From positions 27,784,988-27,848,987 of the forward strand of contig CM060465.1 in the NCBI GenBank assembly GCA_030544235.1: a DNA stretch of 64,000 bases, read 5' to 3'. The translations under genes and the position numbers were made by a program. The DNA comes from Lepturacanthus savala. Lineage: Eukaryota; Chordata; Actinopteri; Scombriformes; Trichiuridae. The notes beneath the pieces are model-generated. The model saw only the letters and a program-made list of their open reading frames with translations. It had not been told where the DNA came from and did not search any database. Numbering within the stretch: position 1 is the first letter of the stretch; every line of letters begins with the position of its first letter. This document shows, in pieces, positions 1 through 11,340 of the stretch.

Positions 1-1495
1 CAAGACTGCTAAAGCGGTGCTCAGTGAGGGATTGCATTATGTCACAGAAGCTATCTTGGAGGTGACTCACAGACCTGCAGGGAGTCTGGGAGTAAAGTGG
101 CTGACGATCCTCAGCTGAATAAAGGCCTTGGGGCTCCAGATCCATCTCCGCATGCGTGGGTGTCACTTACACTTAAAAGATCTCCCAGTTGTTTGCTTTA
201 CATGACACTTACCTGGAAATGTATAGCCCAGCCATTATGATTTTCACCAAAGGGGGGACCATTATGTCCGGCGCGATCACGGCGCGCTCTCACGCTTTCT
301 TCGCAGGCCCCGAGGAAATCACGCCGGTCTTATCGGCGAGCGATTAATGAGCGAGCGATGCAAAGTCCAGACACACGCGATGGCTCCGCGATGAAAGCAT
401 TAAGGCGCTAAAAAGGCCGGCCTTTGTTCAACCCGACAGGGAGAGCTGAGGGTAGCAGAGGGCGACTGGAAAAATGAGGCAGCCTTTTGCGAAATAAGTC
501 TGGGTAATCCATCAGATGCCAGGCCTCATTATGGCTCGTGGATACAGCATGAAAGAGAGGCCTTTATCTGGGCTTCCTGTTCTTATTAGCAACGCTCAGG
601 CAAAAGAAAAAAAAAAAAAGAAAAGCACAGTCGCAGTCCCTCTGTCATCCCTCGCCTCCGGCTGGGGGGGGCGCTGCTGACACAGGGAAGCGGAGTCATT
701 CTCTGGCGTGCATTCCCTGGCCGCCTCTCTGGACCAGGCCTGCCAACTTGCGGGGATGAGTGTGTGTGTGTTGTATTTCTGTACGAGCGCCTGTGTGTGC
801 ACACACGTGTCCGGGGAGGCTCGACAGTCGCTGTCAGAAACCTTTTTTTGCCAGCTGCAGCACATCCTCCCCTTCGCCGACGAGAGCCAAAAAGACCCCA
901 AAATGGTCGCGGCTATTTTAGGCCGCTCATTCTCAAAATGGTGATACACACACACACACACAAATGCCGGAAACGATTGCGGCGCACTTCTGTGGACCGT
1001 TTATACGAGCGTATTTCTCCGTTATTGCACGCCAGTTGATAGTTTATGGGACGTGAGATCTCGGGGGGGGCGGGCGCAGAGGAGTCTTTTGTCTTCTTGC
1101 AGTCCCTGTAGAGAAGGAAAAAAAAAAAACACACACTCCTAACAAGTGCGCCTACTCATCCTCCGCAACTCGTAAAACTGCTGAGTAGGAAAATATGAAT
1201 ATGAATGTGCCAACCGGGATGATAAGCTGCACCACAGTGTATGAGAATGACACCTGGTACATCACACGCCTATTGATCCCCAGAGAATCTTCAGTCAAAT
1301 TATTGCTTTTTCTCTTCCCCCCACTCTCACTCCGCACACTGTAGTCAATCAGGAAGTACATAAACAAACTTTTAACAATAAAGATTATAACCGAGTGAAA
1401 GACCCAACTATTCTGGCTCAATCAACCATTACCTTAAATCCTCTTTTCACAGGAGGAGGAGGGTGCACGCCGGCTGGCGCCGCACGCCATACCCG
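1..1495. other. GC-richer unique sequence, no gene recognised
   Basis: No repeat family or protein is recognised. The block has several CpG-rich patches (about 270-350 and 960-1075), an A run near 605-619, a GT/CA-rich patch at 748-812 and (CA)8 at 946-962. Short frames here are broken by these runs and match no family I know. A promoter or enhancer flank is possible but not shown. Confidence 0.5.
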
Positions 1496-1501
1496 CTCAG
1501 G

Positions 1502-1516
1502 CCAGCAGAGGGCAGT
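1502..1516 (+). promoter_or_regulatory. CTCF-type core motif
   Basis: CCAGCAGAGGGCAGT fits the vertebrate CTCF core (CCASYAGRKGGCRSY) at every position. It lies in a GC-rich unique block. A 15-base match is expected by chance only rarely, but occupancy cannot be told from sequence. If bound, its orientation (core reading on +) would matter for loop formation. Confidence 0.4.
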
Positions 1517-2840
1517 GGGCGACAGTAGTGGCGCCGTCAGATTGGAGATTGAAAGGTAGCATCGTGGAATCCCGGAGTATGGCAGGTGGAGCGGATAATG
1601 CCCTGAATAAAGAAAGGGGACGAAAACAACACAGCACAAAGGCGGCAAATTAGCCCATCTCCAAAAAAGATGAGGGGGCTTCAATTATCACAGCCGGAGG
1701 CCCGGCTGACGGTGGGGGTGAGGGGAGTCAGATTGAACTTTTCAATGAATCTGAGGCACAGTGTGAGGTCATTAAAGAGAAAGGAAAAAAAAAAAAAAAA
1801 AGACAAGAAAAGAGGGGCTGCCACTCGACGGAATGAAAGGTGGCAAACAGCGGCTTCTTTAAAAAGGCTCGCAGGAAGAACGGCAGCAGACGGGCGCCTC
1901 AGTCTTTTCTCTGTAAACAAGGCAAAAAATAATACTCTTATGAGCACCGCAGGCTACATAATTATGTGGGATATGCATTTATTTTTTTTTTTGTGAGAAA
2001 GTGCGCGCGTGGGTGTTATGTTTATATCCCAACTCTGTAAACACCTGTCATGTGAGTGCTCTCATCAATATGGTTTCTATCATCTGCATGTCAAAGGTTA
2101 CCAAACAAGCTCATGGCTGAGCAAGCAGTGGGATCAAACAGAAGAGAGCGGGAGGCAAATCAGCTGACTTTTTTTTTTTTTCTCCTCCCAGACAGGATGG
2201 CTGCTGACAGCCGCTCACACAGCCTCAATACAAACACACACACGACAAATGCATGCGGACACACACGCACACACACCTCTGCGTCGTGCACACATCCGCC
2301 CATGCGTGAGCTCGCGTCCTGCCTGTTTCCGGGGGAAAAACACAACCTTAATCTGTTTGCAATAAATCCGCTAATTAAAAGCAAATAATAGATATAATAG
2401 TAAATCCGAGTTTTGTAAACCTGTAACACAGCTGGCTGTCTCCATCGCCATAGCAACAGCGGCCGAGGATCATAGGTACAGCCGGCGAGAAGAAAACCTT
2501 GATTTCTCGGGTTTCAAAAGAGGAAGTGATCAAACCGGATGACTATAACGTTAAGGTGTCGTGTTGTTGAGTTACCAAGGACACCTTTTTGTGTGCGTTG
2601 AGGATATCTTAAAAAAAAAAAGAAAGCCTTAACCTGGGAATTGACAGTGAGGGAAATACTTCCTGGCAGCTGGTCTCATGGTCCCCCCACCCCCCCGCCA
2701 ACCACTCTGATGCTCAAAGCGTCGTAGGTGGTGCAGGCACGGAAGATGCTTCCGATTGAAATACAGGAGTCTGAGAGGCCTGTCTTGAGGAAAAAAAAAT
2801 GGAAAATTCATGTCCATGTACACAAATCGATAGCTTCAGC
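1517..2840. other. Unique sequence with A/T runs and CA-rich patches
   Basis: No gene is recognised. It contains poly(A) at about 1785-1801, T runs near 1980-1992 and 2168-2181, and a CA/GT-rich patch at about 2234-2275. At 2441-2457 there is an RFX X-box-like sequence (half-site CATAGCAAC), with a poor left half. Frames here are short and of skewed composition. Confidence 0.5.
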
Positions 2841-2842
2841 TT

Positions 2843-2862
2843 CCCCCCCCCCCCCCCCCCCC
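2843..2862. repeat. Poly(C) tract followed by short (CA)n
   Basis: About twenty consecutive C residues run into a CACACA stretch. The complementary G run could form a G-quadruplex and the C strand an i-motif. Such runs are error-prone in replication and assembly, so the length is uncertain. Confidence 0.85.
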
Positions 2863-3388
2863 ACACACACACGAATTCCTGACTATCCAATACTCTGCAT
2901 GCAGCTTAATTAGGCCTGATGAGGACGACCGCTTCATCCAGAGGAAACAATGAAACAGACAGCTGAGGATATCGCCAGCCAACACAAATGGAGCCACAGA
3001 ATGGCCCCACAGATAAAATCTCTGCCAGCATCTCTGAAACCCCCCCCCCACCCCACAGGAGCCTTTTTCTTCCCTGCCTTTTCTTCAGGTGCTGGCATGG
3101 ATGAACATGAAGGGGCCTAATTAAGGGTCTTTTCCTAGGGGAGTCGGTTAGACCAGCTGTATTATTTGCCCAATATGCAGCCGGGGCTGCTGTGTTTTTT
3201 TTTTTTTTCCCCCCCATTTTCTTTCCTGCGCCTTAGGCCTATGTGCTTGCCCTACTTCAGGTCCCACAAGGCGCTCTCAGTCTGGTGAAAGTGGAAGGGC
3301 GAGCCCCGAGGACGCGTGGGACACGGGGCCACTCGCTTCTCGTATGACATTGGGAAGGTGTTCGAATTTAGCCCTTTTTTTTTTGGAC
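2863..3388. other. Unique sequence, nothing recognised
   Basis: Holds a C run near 3040-3048 and a T/C run at about 3194-3216 but no family or gene that I recognise. Confidence 0.45.
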
Positions 3389-3554
3389 TTGGGGAATCGA
3401 TTTGATCAGGGCAACATTGGTTACATTAGCACTACTCTCGTCTCGATGTCTCTCAATGTTCTGGCCACAAACTGTCAAATTTGTTGATAGCGATCACTTT
3501 TAATCCCTTTAAAGCTGTAACACCCTTAGCACCTCGACGCGGCCTGAAAATCAG
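3389..3554. repeat. Local direct repeat, copy 1
   Basis: This segment recurs in diverged form at 4434-4621. Shared landmarks in order are GATCAGGGCAA, GGTTACA followed by AGCACTACT, GGCCACAAACTGTCAA, GATAGCGATCA and GGCCTGAAAATCAG. A third, short partial copy of its start (GGAATC-ATTTGATCAG) sits at 3614-3645. The repeats flank a MITE copy, suggesting local duplication or a larger unrecognised interspersed element. Confidence 0.75.
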
Positions 3555-3659
3555 TTTGGCGAAATTGGTCAGGAACGTGGTTGGGACGTTGGGAACGTGT
3601 TCTAACTGTGTCCCTTTTTCGGACTTTGGGAATCAATTTGATCAGAAAAGGATCAAAAA

Positions 3660-4065
3660 AGAAAAGGACTGTTTTTTTCAATGAAGGTCATTTTAAACTA
3701 ATCAGAAATACACTTTGTACATTGATAATGTGGTAAATGACTATTCTAGCTGCAAATGTATGGGTTTTGGTGCAATATCTACATAGGTGTATAGAGGCCC
3801 ATTTCCAGCAACTATCACTCCAGTGTTCTAATGGAACAATGTGTTTGCTCATTGCGCCAGAAGACTAATGGATGATTAGCATGATGAGCATAGCTGGAAG
3901 CAGTTTAGCTTTAAATCATTATTTCAAATACAAATCATTATTTCTATCCTTATCAATGTCTTGACTATATCTTCTATTCATTTTACAACTCATGGTGGCA
4001 AATAAAAGTTTGACTTTTCATGGAAAACACAAAATTGTCTGGGTCACCCCAAAGTTTTGAATGGT
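3660..4065 (+). mobile_element. Tc1/mariner-like MITE, copy 1 (5' truncated)
   Basis: Body of a family repeated at least six times in the window. Landmarks are AATCAGAAATACACT, GTGGTAAATGACTATTCTAG, CTACATAGGTGTATAGAGG and CAGCAACTATCACTCCAG. The right end reads GTCACCCCAAA-TTTTGAATG, the inverse of the left terminal repeat seen in the full copy at 5915. The left terminal repeat is missing here, and a 14-base internal stretch present in the other copy is deleted. It has no coding capacity. Assignment to Tc1/mariner rests on my recollection of the terminal sequence and on TA-flanked ends, so the superfamily is less certain than the repeat itself. Confidence 0.75.
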
Positions 4066-4312
4066 GTTCGCATATTGTTGCCATATGGCAACAAATCTTT
4101 TTTTTAAGCATATTAGAAAAAAATAAACAAAACTTACAACATAATAATTAAATTAAATGTAAAAAAAAAAATGAATAAAGTTTGCCCCGGTTGTGAGACA
4201 ATGATGCTCCACATGTCAAATGTCCATTAGCAAAAGGGGTTGGCAAACAGGATATCCTGGTCATGTGACCTCATAAATTGTATGTCCTTCAAAAATAAAA
4301 AAAGCCCCCTTT
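4066..4312. repeat. Shared tail downstream of MITE copy 1
   Basis: Near-identical to 6390-6636, including GGCAACAAATC, GAATAAAGTTTG, GAGACAATGATGCTCCACAT, GGTTGGCAAACAGGATATCC and AAAAAGCCCCC. Since it continues past the MITE terminal repeat in both places, the two loci share more than a MITE insertion. See the findings. Confidence 0.8.
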
Positions 4313-4433
4313 AAGTTAGTTTAAATGAACTAATTAAAATACTATTATGATAAATAGGAAACGGATTGCATTGTATAGCGCCTTTTATTCATTTCAACCA
4401 CTAAAAGCACTTTACGCTACAAGTGTAAGCAAC

Positions 4434-4621
4434 TGGAGAAATCAATTTTGATCAGGGCAATGTTGACAAAATTGGTTACACGAGCACTACTAGATGCTCA
4501 TTATAATTTCGACATCTCGATATCTCGCCACGTTCCGGCCACAAACTGTCAAGTCGCTCGATAGCGATCATCCTAAATCAGCTTTAACACCCTTAAAACC
4601 ACAACTCGGCCTGAAAATCAG
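4434..4621. repeat. Local direct repeat, copy 2
   Basis: Diverged partner of 3389-3554. The order of matching blocks is kept but there are insertions of about 20 bases. Just upstream (about 4362-4432) is a stretch resembling the 3' ends of fish retroposons (GTATAGCGCCTTT, AAAAGCACTTTACG). Confidence 0.7.
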
Positions 4622-5914
4622 CCTAAATGAACTTATTAAAATAATATCACTCTCAACATCCGAAGAATAAAAAAAGCTTTATCTTTGGGTGCGTAGCCTC
4701 CACATCTCAGGCAGTGATATCCAAGAAACCCTAAATATATCCTCCCCTATTCTCTCCGCGCTCGCCATTCTTCTAAACACAAAGCTAATATGCGGCGGGG
4801 CCTGACAGTCACTACTGCGCGAGGAGACATTTACATAAGCTTGTGTATGCGGCCATTGTGATGATAATAGGCGTGTGATCTCCTTTGTCAGCGAATGAGG
4901 GAAAAAAAAAACACATCTCATCCATTCAAATAGATATGTCAGCCAAAGCATTAGCCTCCCCTATAATTGGCCACAGAGGTCACCCTGGCAAAAGCCGAGA
5001 GGCAACATTTAATGTGGCAAAAGAATTTGTTGTGCTCACGCACGCACACACACACACACGCATACACACACTTCCTCTCTCTCGTCCATGCACAAAAGTG
5101 CTTGCGCCTTGCTGAAATGTGACACCGGGCAGTCGCAGCTGCCCATCCGAAGGGTCGTGTTCCTACGTACGATTTCTTTAATAGTTTCCATTAATATCAC
5201 TCATGTCCGCCGTCCCTGCAGAGCCACGCACAGCCCGCCTAATTATCATAATGCGTTATTTGTGCACTCCGTGGCAAAGGGCCGTGACAGCCGGTTCAGA
5301 AGATTACAAACCAACATCCAAACCCGACCTTGCAGGGGGATGACACCGCCGTTAATCTAGGTGTTCTGGCTCGATAATTTTTTTTATTTTTTATTTTTTT
5401 GCCTCGCAGCGGAGCAGGTTGGTCTCATATTTCTTGTCTCCGCAGCAGAGACAACAGAGAGACGCGAGGAGAACAGACAACAGAGAGAGAGGCGTGACTG
5501 ATGAAGCGGGCCGAGGCTCGGGTCGGATTGACTGCGTGTACGAAAAAAAACCCCAAGGAACACCGGCGACGCTAACGTACTGTTACCGCACGCAGACAGC
5601 TCTCGGAAACGACTGTACTTTTCAGATTGACGAGTTGAAACTAAAGCTTCGCCACTTGACTCCCTGCGCCTGAGTTTGTCAACATGTGAGAAATCAACAT
5701 TTAGAAGCCTTTTGAATCAGATAATGTCCGTCCTTCATCACTCTTTTGCAGTTTGATTTATGCTCAACGTCTTTAACCCTCTATCGCATGAAAGTTGAAA
5801 TGAAATTACTATGAAATTATTTGAAAGTTTTTATTACTTAAAATGGTCTCAGAATAGTTTCATGCTATGTAAGTCAATGGGACTCCATTAGGTTGTATGC
5901 GTTAGGAATCTACC
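4622..5914. other. Unique block, candidate conserved non-coding sequence
   Basis: No gene is recognised. The stretch 4690-5010 is non-repetitive, moderately GC-rich and rich in AT-core motifs (TATAATTGGCC, CTAATATGC) of the sort seen in vertebrate conserved non-coding elements. It is followed by (CA)n at about 5043-5068 and a GC-rich patch at 5100-5340. The part 5760-5900 is AT-rich. Conservation cannot be judged from one sequence. Confidence 0.3.
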
Positions 5915-6390
5915 ATACACTTCAAAAGTTCAAAAGTTTGGGGTCACTTAGAAATTTCCCTATTTTTGAAAGAAAAGGACTGTTTTTCAATGAAGGTAAT
6001 TTTAAACTAATCAGAAATACACTTTATACATTGCTAATGTGGTAAATGACTATTCTAGCTGCAAATGTCTGGTTTTTGGTGCAATATCTACATAGGTGTA
6101 TAGAGGACCATTTCCAGCAACTATCACTCCAGTGTTCTAATGGAACAATGTGTTTGCTCATTGCGCCAGAAGGCTAATGGATGATTAGAAAGCCCTTGTG
6201 CAATCATGTTAGCATAGCTGGAAGCAGTTTAGCTTTAAATCATTATTTCAAATACAAATCATTATTTCTATCCTTGTCAATGTCTTGACTATATCTTCTA
6301 TTCATTTTACAACTTATGGTGGCAAATAAAAGTGTGACTTTTCATGGAAAACACAAAATTGTCTGGGTCACCCCAAACTTTTGAATGATG
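5915..6390 (+). mobile_element. Tc1/mariner-like MITE, copy 2 (most complete)
   Basis: The left end has CAAAAGTTTGGGGTCACTTA and the right end GGTCACCCCAAACTTTTGAA. These are inverted repeats of each other over about 16 bases, so both termini are present. The internal sequence is the same as in copies at 3660, 24184, 25955 (inverted), 34416 and 48585. At about 475 bp without a frame, it is a non-autonomous element mobilised, if ever, by a transposase encoded elsewhere. Confidence 0.8.
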
Positions 6391-6636
6391 TTCGCATATT
6401 GTTTCCATATGGCAACAAATCATTGTTTTTAGCATATTAGAAAAAAATAAACAAAACATACAACATAATAATTAAATTAAATGTAAAAAAAAAAATGAAT
6501 AAAGTTTGTCCCGGTTGTGAGACAATGATGCTCCACATGTCAAATGTCCATTAGCAAAAGGGGTTGGCAAACAGGATATCCTGGTCATGTGACCTCATAA
6601 ATTGTATGTCCTTCAAAAATAAAAAAAGCCCCCTTT
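6390..6636. repeat. Shared tail downstream of MITE copy 2
   Basis: Partner of 4066-4312. Similarity stops after AAAAAGCCCCCTTT; the flanks then differ completely. Confidence 0.8.
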
Positions 6637-6674
6637 TCACATCTAGCTGTAAAAACATAGATTTTATACCACAT

Positions 6675-7345
6675 TGTGACAAAGTGGGTGAGACTCCCCA
6701 TTTGTTCCCCTTTTTATATTTAATTTTGTATATGTAGTTTTTTCCAGCATTTAAATTGTAATATATGGGTTTGTATTATATATTTCAGTTACATTATTTA
6801 CAACATGGATAAAACCAACAAACACAACCTGCTTTTGTACCCTTGAAGGCATCATCAGACCCTGATTGGAAGATACCAATAGTAGGGGGATGGGGAATTA
6901 AATTAACGTCATTATGTGTACTCTTTTTTATATTATTTTTTAAAATTTCTCTCAACATTGAAGAGTGGACTCTCCTCAAATGATGAACATGTCTTGGTCT
7001 TACTTGTAGAAATGAATAACTATTATTTGCTTATTTGCAGAGAAGTGAATCTCCCCTGCATTGTGGTGGAGTCCAGGTGGATTCCTGTTTTAAGCTCCCA
7101 GCAAGCAGGAGAAGGGAGTTCAGTTCAATGGATTGTTGTGCAGCCTTAGTGTCCTTTGTTTAACTTGAGTTTAGTTCTCTTCAGTTAAGTAGAGTTAACT
7201 GTTTTTCAGATCTTTTTTTGTGAATATCTTTTTGTCTTGGAATGTGCGTTTTGGTGGCACCTGTAAAAAAATAAATCACTCTTCTTTTGGTATGAAAACT
7301 CTGAGTCTGCCTCCTAAATCCCTTCGCTCTGGTCAGGTTTTTGCT
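6675..7345 (+). mobile_element. Possible solo LTR (Gypsy-like)
   Basis: The segment begins TGTGACAAAGTGGGTGAGAC, as many retroviral-type LTRs do with TG. Near its 3' end it has AATAAATCACTC, a likely polyadenylation signal, followed by TCTGAGTCTGCCTCC and CCTTCGCTCTGGTCA, which resembles the R/U5 part of fish Gypsy LTRs as I remember them. No second LTR, primer-binding site, polypurine tract or gag/pol frame is seen nearby, and I could not find a clean target duplication or terminal CA. The 3' border is therefore approximate. It could also be another repeat type. Confidence 0.35.
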
Positions 7346-7988
7346 GTAATCTTATTAAAAATGCACACCTGTAACTGAATCTGATCTAATCCAAGCTAAC
7401 CAGTTGCTGCTCTTTAAACAGACCTGTCACAGATTTTACATGATTAAATCAGTTTCCTTGGATGGACAAAAGATTCTAGTGAGTATTGATGGTAACGGTC
7501 TAGACTCTGGAGATTCCTATCCTGAAAATGCTACATGCTAATTAGGTAGATTCCACAAAATCTGTCTTTGCTGCCAATTTGAGTCCACATGACTGATGTT
7601 GTTCGCTGGGAGGGATCTCATTTGGATCCTTTCCAGCATCTGTTGTTGTGGACTAGATATATTTGTTCTTGTCCATTCTGTGACCTCACCGATTTGTTGA
7701 AACTCAGTGACTCAGTGAATTTCAGCACTGCTTTGTGGCCGGGGATGGACTTTCCCGTGGGCCCCCAGTGTCCAAAAAAAAGTGTCCTCAAGAGTCAAAT
7801 GTGCGAGACAAAGTGGTAAAATCCCCTCTAGGGTTCATTTCCAGCAGCCAAAACGTGATACGGTGCCCTCTCACCATGCATCAGGAATTTCTGCACTAAT
7901 CCTAACCCTAAACATGAACTATTTGCTTCAATAGCAGAAACAGTCCAGCATTACTTTTAAGTTGTTTTTTTTGTTTTTGTGCAGGACA
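7346..7988. other. Unique AT-rich sequence
   Basis: No gene or repeat is recognised. The frame near 7589-7819 has no identifiable domain and sits in ordinary AT-rich sequence. Confidence 0.45.
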
Positions 7989-8075
7989 TACTGTAAATTA
8001 CTGAATAAGAGCCTGGGCTTTTATTTTTTTCAGTGGTTTATCAGATCAAGCATTTGAGACCAGGCAGCAATTTGG
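7989..8075 (+). mobile_element. End fragment of a TIR family (TACTGTAAATTAC)
   Basis: Starts TACTGTAAATTACTG and continues with GGGCTTTTATTT and TTGAGACCAGGC-GCAATTT. This is the inverse of the end of the element at 27110-27573 (GGCGGCAATTT and GAGACCAGGCGG there on the minus strand). Only the terminal part is present. Confidence 0.6.
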
Positions 8076-9359
8076 GTTTAATTCCGATTACTTCCTTCCT
8101 ACAGTATTCACAATAGTTATTGAAGTAATGAATGCTTATTATATAATAAAGTCTATACTATGTAATAATACCTACATGTATTGTAAGCTTTGGCCTCTCA
8201 TTTGGAAATGAATTCTAGAGTTTCTTGGGCGAATATTACTTTTGCTGTCCCAATCAGAATTTTTCACTATATCACTTCTTCATCTCAAATCATATTACAT
8301 ACTTAGTACATGGTTCTGATGATGTTGCTCATAATTAACAACCCTACCGCTTTCACGTAGACATCCTGGCAGTTCTAAAATGCACAATTATTTATGATCT
8401 TAGGCTCAGAGAAGTCAGCTCACCCAAACAAAGGCTGAGTGCAGGCCCTCATCTGAAATATATGGAAATAGTGTCGCAAGAAATGAAATTCAATGTGAAT
8501 TAAAAGGATATTAAAACTTTGTATGTCAACTAAAATGAAATTATGTTAATTTGCAGCGTGTCTGAATATGGGTGACAAAAATGGTAATGCTTTGAGGAGA
8601 ATGAAATTGCCCAGTACGGTTTTAAACCTTAGTTTGCGTTTGCTCGGTCCAGAGCGGCTGCATAAAGACAGGATGTGCAAACACTACAGCAATGGGAGAG
8701 CAATTGGAAAAGATGATATTCTGTTTGTCCGGAATCATTTTGCAAAGAATACATGTAAACCACCAACCGACGTGAACGCTGCTTCTATTCTTTGAGCTCC
8801 CTTGTACAGCAGGAACTTTTCTGATCTGACTGTATAACCATGTGCTATAAATGGTCCATTCCTGATGTAAATGTCTCTGACTAAACCTCCAACATACATA
8901 GCGATGGAAAAGTTAGTATTGTGAGACTTGGAATTGTTTTTCCCTTATTCCAACTCCGCAATGCTCCAATTCAAAGTCATTTATAAAACATTTATTCATT
9001 CAGTTGCTCAAAGGCATTTCAGCAAGAGGGAAAAAGCCTGACTCACTCACTCCTTCCCTTTTCTTGTGTACAGTCTGATCAGAACCAATGATCATCTAAT
9101 CTGATATGAAAATCCCAATGAAGCATATTTTTTTTTGCTCTGTAGGAGAATGAAAAGCTCTGCAAAAGTGCCAGGAAGGAAGAAAAAAAAAATCATGATG
9201 TGATTCAGATGAAAGTGTAACAGCCGCAGGGTGCCGTGAACATTATATTTGACTATACAGTATACTTGTTCAAAAAAAAAAAATACAAAAGAGGGATAAT
9301 TGCTGCATTTGAGTCTATTTCAATCCGGGTTCATATACATTCATGAAATTCAGACGCAC
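8076..9359. other. Unique AT-rich sequence, one unassigned patch
   Basis: Mostly AT-rich with A runs at about 9182-9192 and 9272-9284. The patch 8560-8800 is less AT-rich and carries an open frame of about 75 residues with no domain or splice signals that I recognise. I treat it as chance or as non-coding conserved sequence. Confidence 0.4.
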
Positions 9360-9790
9360 CGCTGGACCCTCAGGTTGTTTTGGGCTCTTCAAGTAGCGAT
9401 CAGATTGCCTCGGAGTCTTCTCTCCGATCATGTGTGATCGGGGCCGAGACCGGCCTCCTCAAGCGTTGATGTTCCACCCATTCTCTGGGCATGGCCGGGG
9501 GCAGAAGCATGTTTTTTTTTTTTCCCACAAAGATGGAAAGAACCTCTCCCTAACCCGCCCCGCATTGTTGTTATCATCTCCTCCCAAGACGCTTTTATTT
9601 ATGTTTAATAAAGTATTACATCAAGTTCTCCCGCTCCTTTGCCGTTTTATCACTCTCATCCATGGGAATATTAATAATTGATCGCCGCCCTCTCTCTCAA
9701 AACCGACCAGTGTTGCCATTGTTTGTTGACATCTTGGCTCCTGAGAGAAGCTTTTGGCCCTGTGGTTTGTGGATTCTCGGTTGCTGAGCT
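9360..9790. promoter_or_regulatory. Candidate conserved non-coding block
   Basis: Non-repetitive, GC-richer than its flanks, with AATATTAATAATTGATCG (clustered homeodomain-type cores), paired GATC-containing motifs near 9400-9445 (CGATCAGATTG, CCGATCATGTGTGATCGG) and CATTGTTTGTTGAC (SOX/FOX-like cores). CCGATCATGTGTGATCGG at 9426-9443 is a near-perfect palindrome. There is no direct evidence of function. Confidence 0.25.
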
Positions 9791-10083
9791 TAAGACGTTC
9801 CAGCAAGAAGCCAAACTGCACTTCTTCCAAGGTCTCTGGTGGATGAAGAGAGAACATATGTAACATGTCGAGGCACAGCAAGGATGTATGTGATGCATAC
9901 ATGTGTATGATGTAGAGAAAGAAAGGTTGCTTGCCATTGAAACAGTCACAGACTCAAATGTAACACAGCAATGGGCCAAATGTGATTAAAAATGAATTGT
10001 TTAGAAATTTAACAAAAACTTTCTAGGTGTTTCATCATCAGGGTGATGCTAATATGCCTCGTAATAAGATGAATCCTCTCGAA
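9791..10083. other. Unique sequence, nothing recognised
   Basis: No coding or repeat feature is supported here. Confidence 0.4.
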
Positions 10084-10747
10084 TTAACCACTGAAGCCCC
10101 AGTGCTATTTTTCACTTTTCCTACTCTAAATGATAATAAATATGGAATATCTATACAACCACAAAGGTTATTATCTTAAACCCGGCATCAAAAGAAATCT
10201 ACATGTGCGGTGACTACGGACGTGTCAGAATCAATTTATGTTGATGTGACAGAGCAAATATAATTAGAATATTGCAATTTCAATACTGACCCAAATCAGG
10301 GGGAACAAAATAAGATAATAAGATAAATTATCAAAGCAAAGTTCAATGATTAATGAGATAGGAGGTCAAATACAAATTATTTGTCCATAAAATCATAGAA
10401 ATCACACTGAGGATCATTACAGAACATGAAGAATATGTTACTGTAAGATGTTTAAAAAGGAGATTATAAGGGACCCAATTAAATAATCACACAAACAGGT
10501 CAAATCTAAATTAAATATCAAAAATAGCGGTTAGTTGCAGTCCTAGACATTTTATTAAAACTATTTTCTTATTGTATTGATGATGTGGATATTGACAATA
10601 TATAATGATACTGTCACATTGTGTTTTACTACAGATAAAAATAATTTATTTATACTTGTAACTGAGGTTTTCTCATGCAATATATAAATAAAACTGAATG
10701 CTGCCCCCATATCAGTTTATTTTTATTTTTTTATTTTAACAGGTTAA
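10084..10747. mobile_element. piggyBac-like non-autonomous element, copy A
   Basis: Flanked on both sides by TTAA, the piggyBac target. The left end reads TTAACCACTGAAGCCCCAG; the right end reads ATTTTAACAGGTTAA, so the terminal CC...GG is intact. The interior shares TGATAATAAATATGGAATAT, CAACCACAAAGGTTAT, GGTGACTAC and ATCACACTGAGGATCATTAC with copies at 21928, 57155 and 60987. It is about 660 bp with no frame. The superfamily call rests on the TTAA duplication and short inverted ends. Confidence 0.65.
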
Positions 10748-11340
10748 CTTTAAATCATTTAATCAACACTTTCTCACCTCTTGTGTGGAGCGATGCAGCG
10801 ATAGTTTGTTTTTTATTAGTTTAAATCGAGGTGTCAGTATCTGATAGTGTTGCGGTGAAGAGGGAGCTGAGTAACTTGATCTACAGTATCTAGTCCTGAG
10901 CATTTGGAAGCAAACTGAAGAATTGAATTGCAGGTAACAAGCAGGCAAGCGGAGTTAATTTACTTTGCAGGATGGCTGAGCTGAGGATCTCAAACATCCA
11001 GAAGGAGCTCAGAGCAGAGAGTAGTTTGCCCCTTTTTTGTTGAAAGGAGCCAGTTCAGATGTTTGGGCCGTTTGATAAGCCTCCCTTTATAGGTTCTTTA
11101 AGCAGGAGACAGATTCCATATTCCATCTGGGCTTGCCAAGGGATGTCTTGGGCTGGATGATATGAGTGTGGGGAAGGATGTCTGATCTGCTTTGCGTATT
11201 CTGCTGCCAGTGCTACCTGGACCATCAAAAAAAAAAAAAAAACTAATTGAAGGATGCCTCTAACATTTCCACAGCTGCTCCAAAATCTCAAAATTTCCTC
11301 TGGCTTAACAAAAGCCTGATCTGAAAAAAAAAAAAAAAAA
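10748..11340. other. Unique sequence with poly(A)/poly(T) runs
   Basis: No gene is recognised. A runs at about 11226-11240 and 11323-11343 bracket a short stretch; the second run immediately precedes the LINE fragment that follows. Confidence 0.4.
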
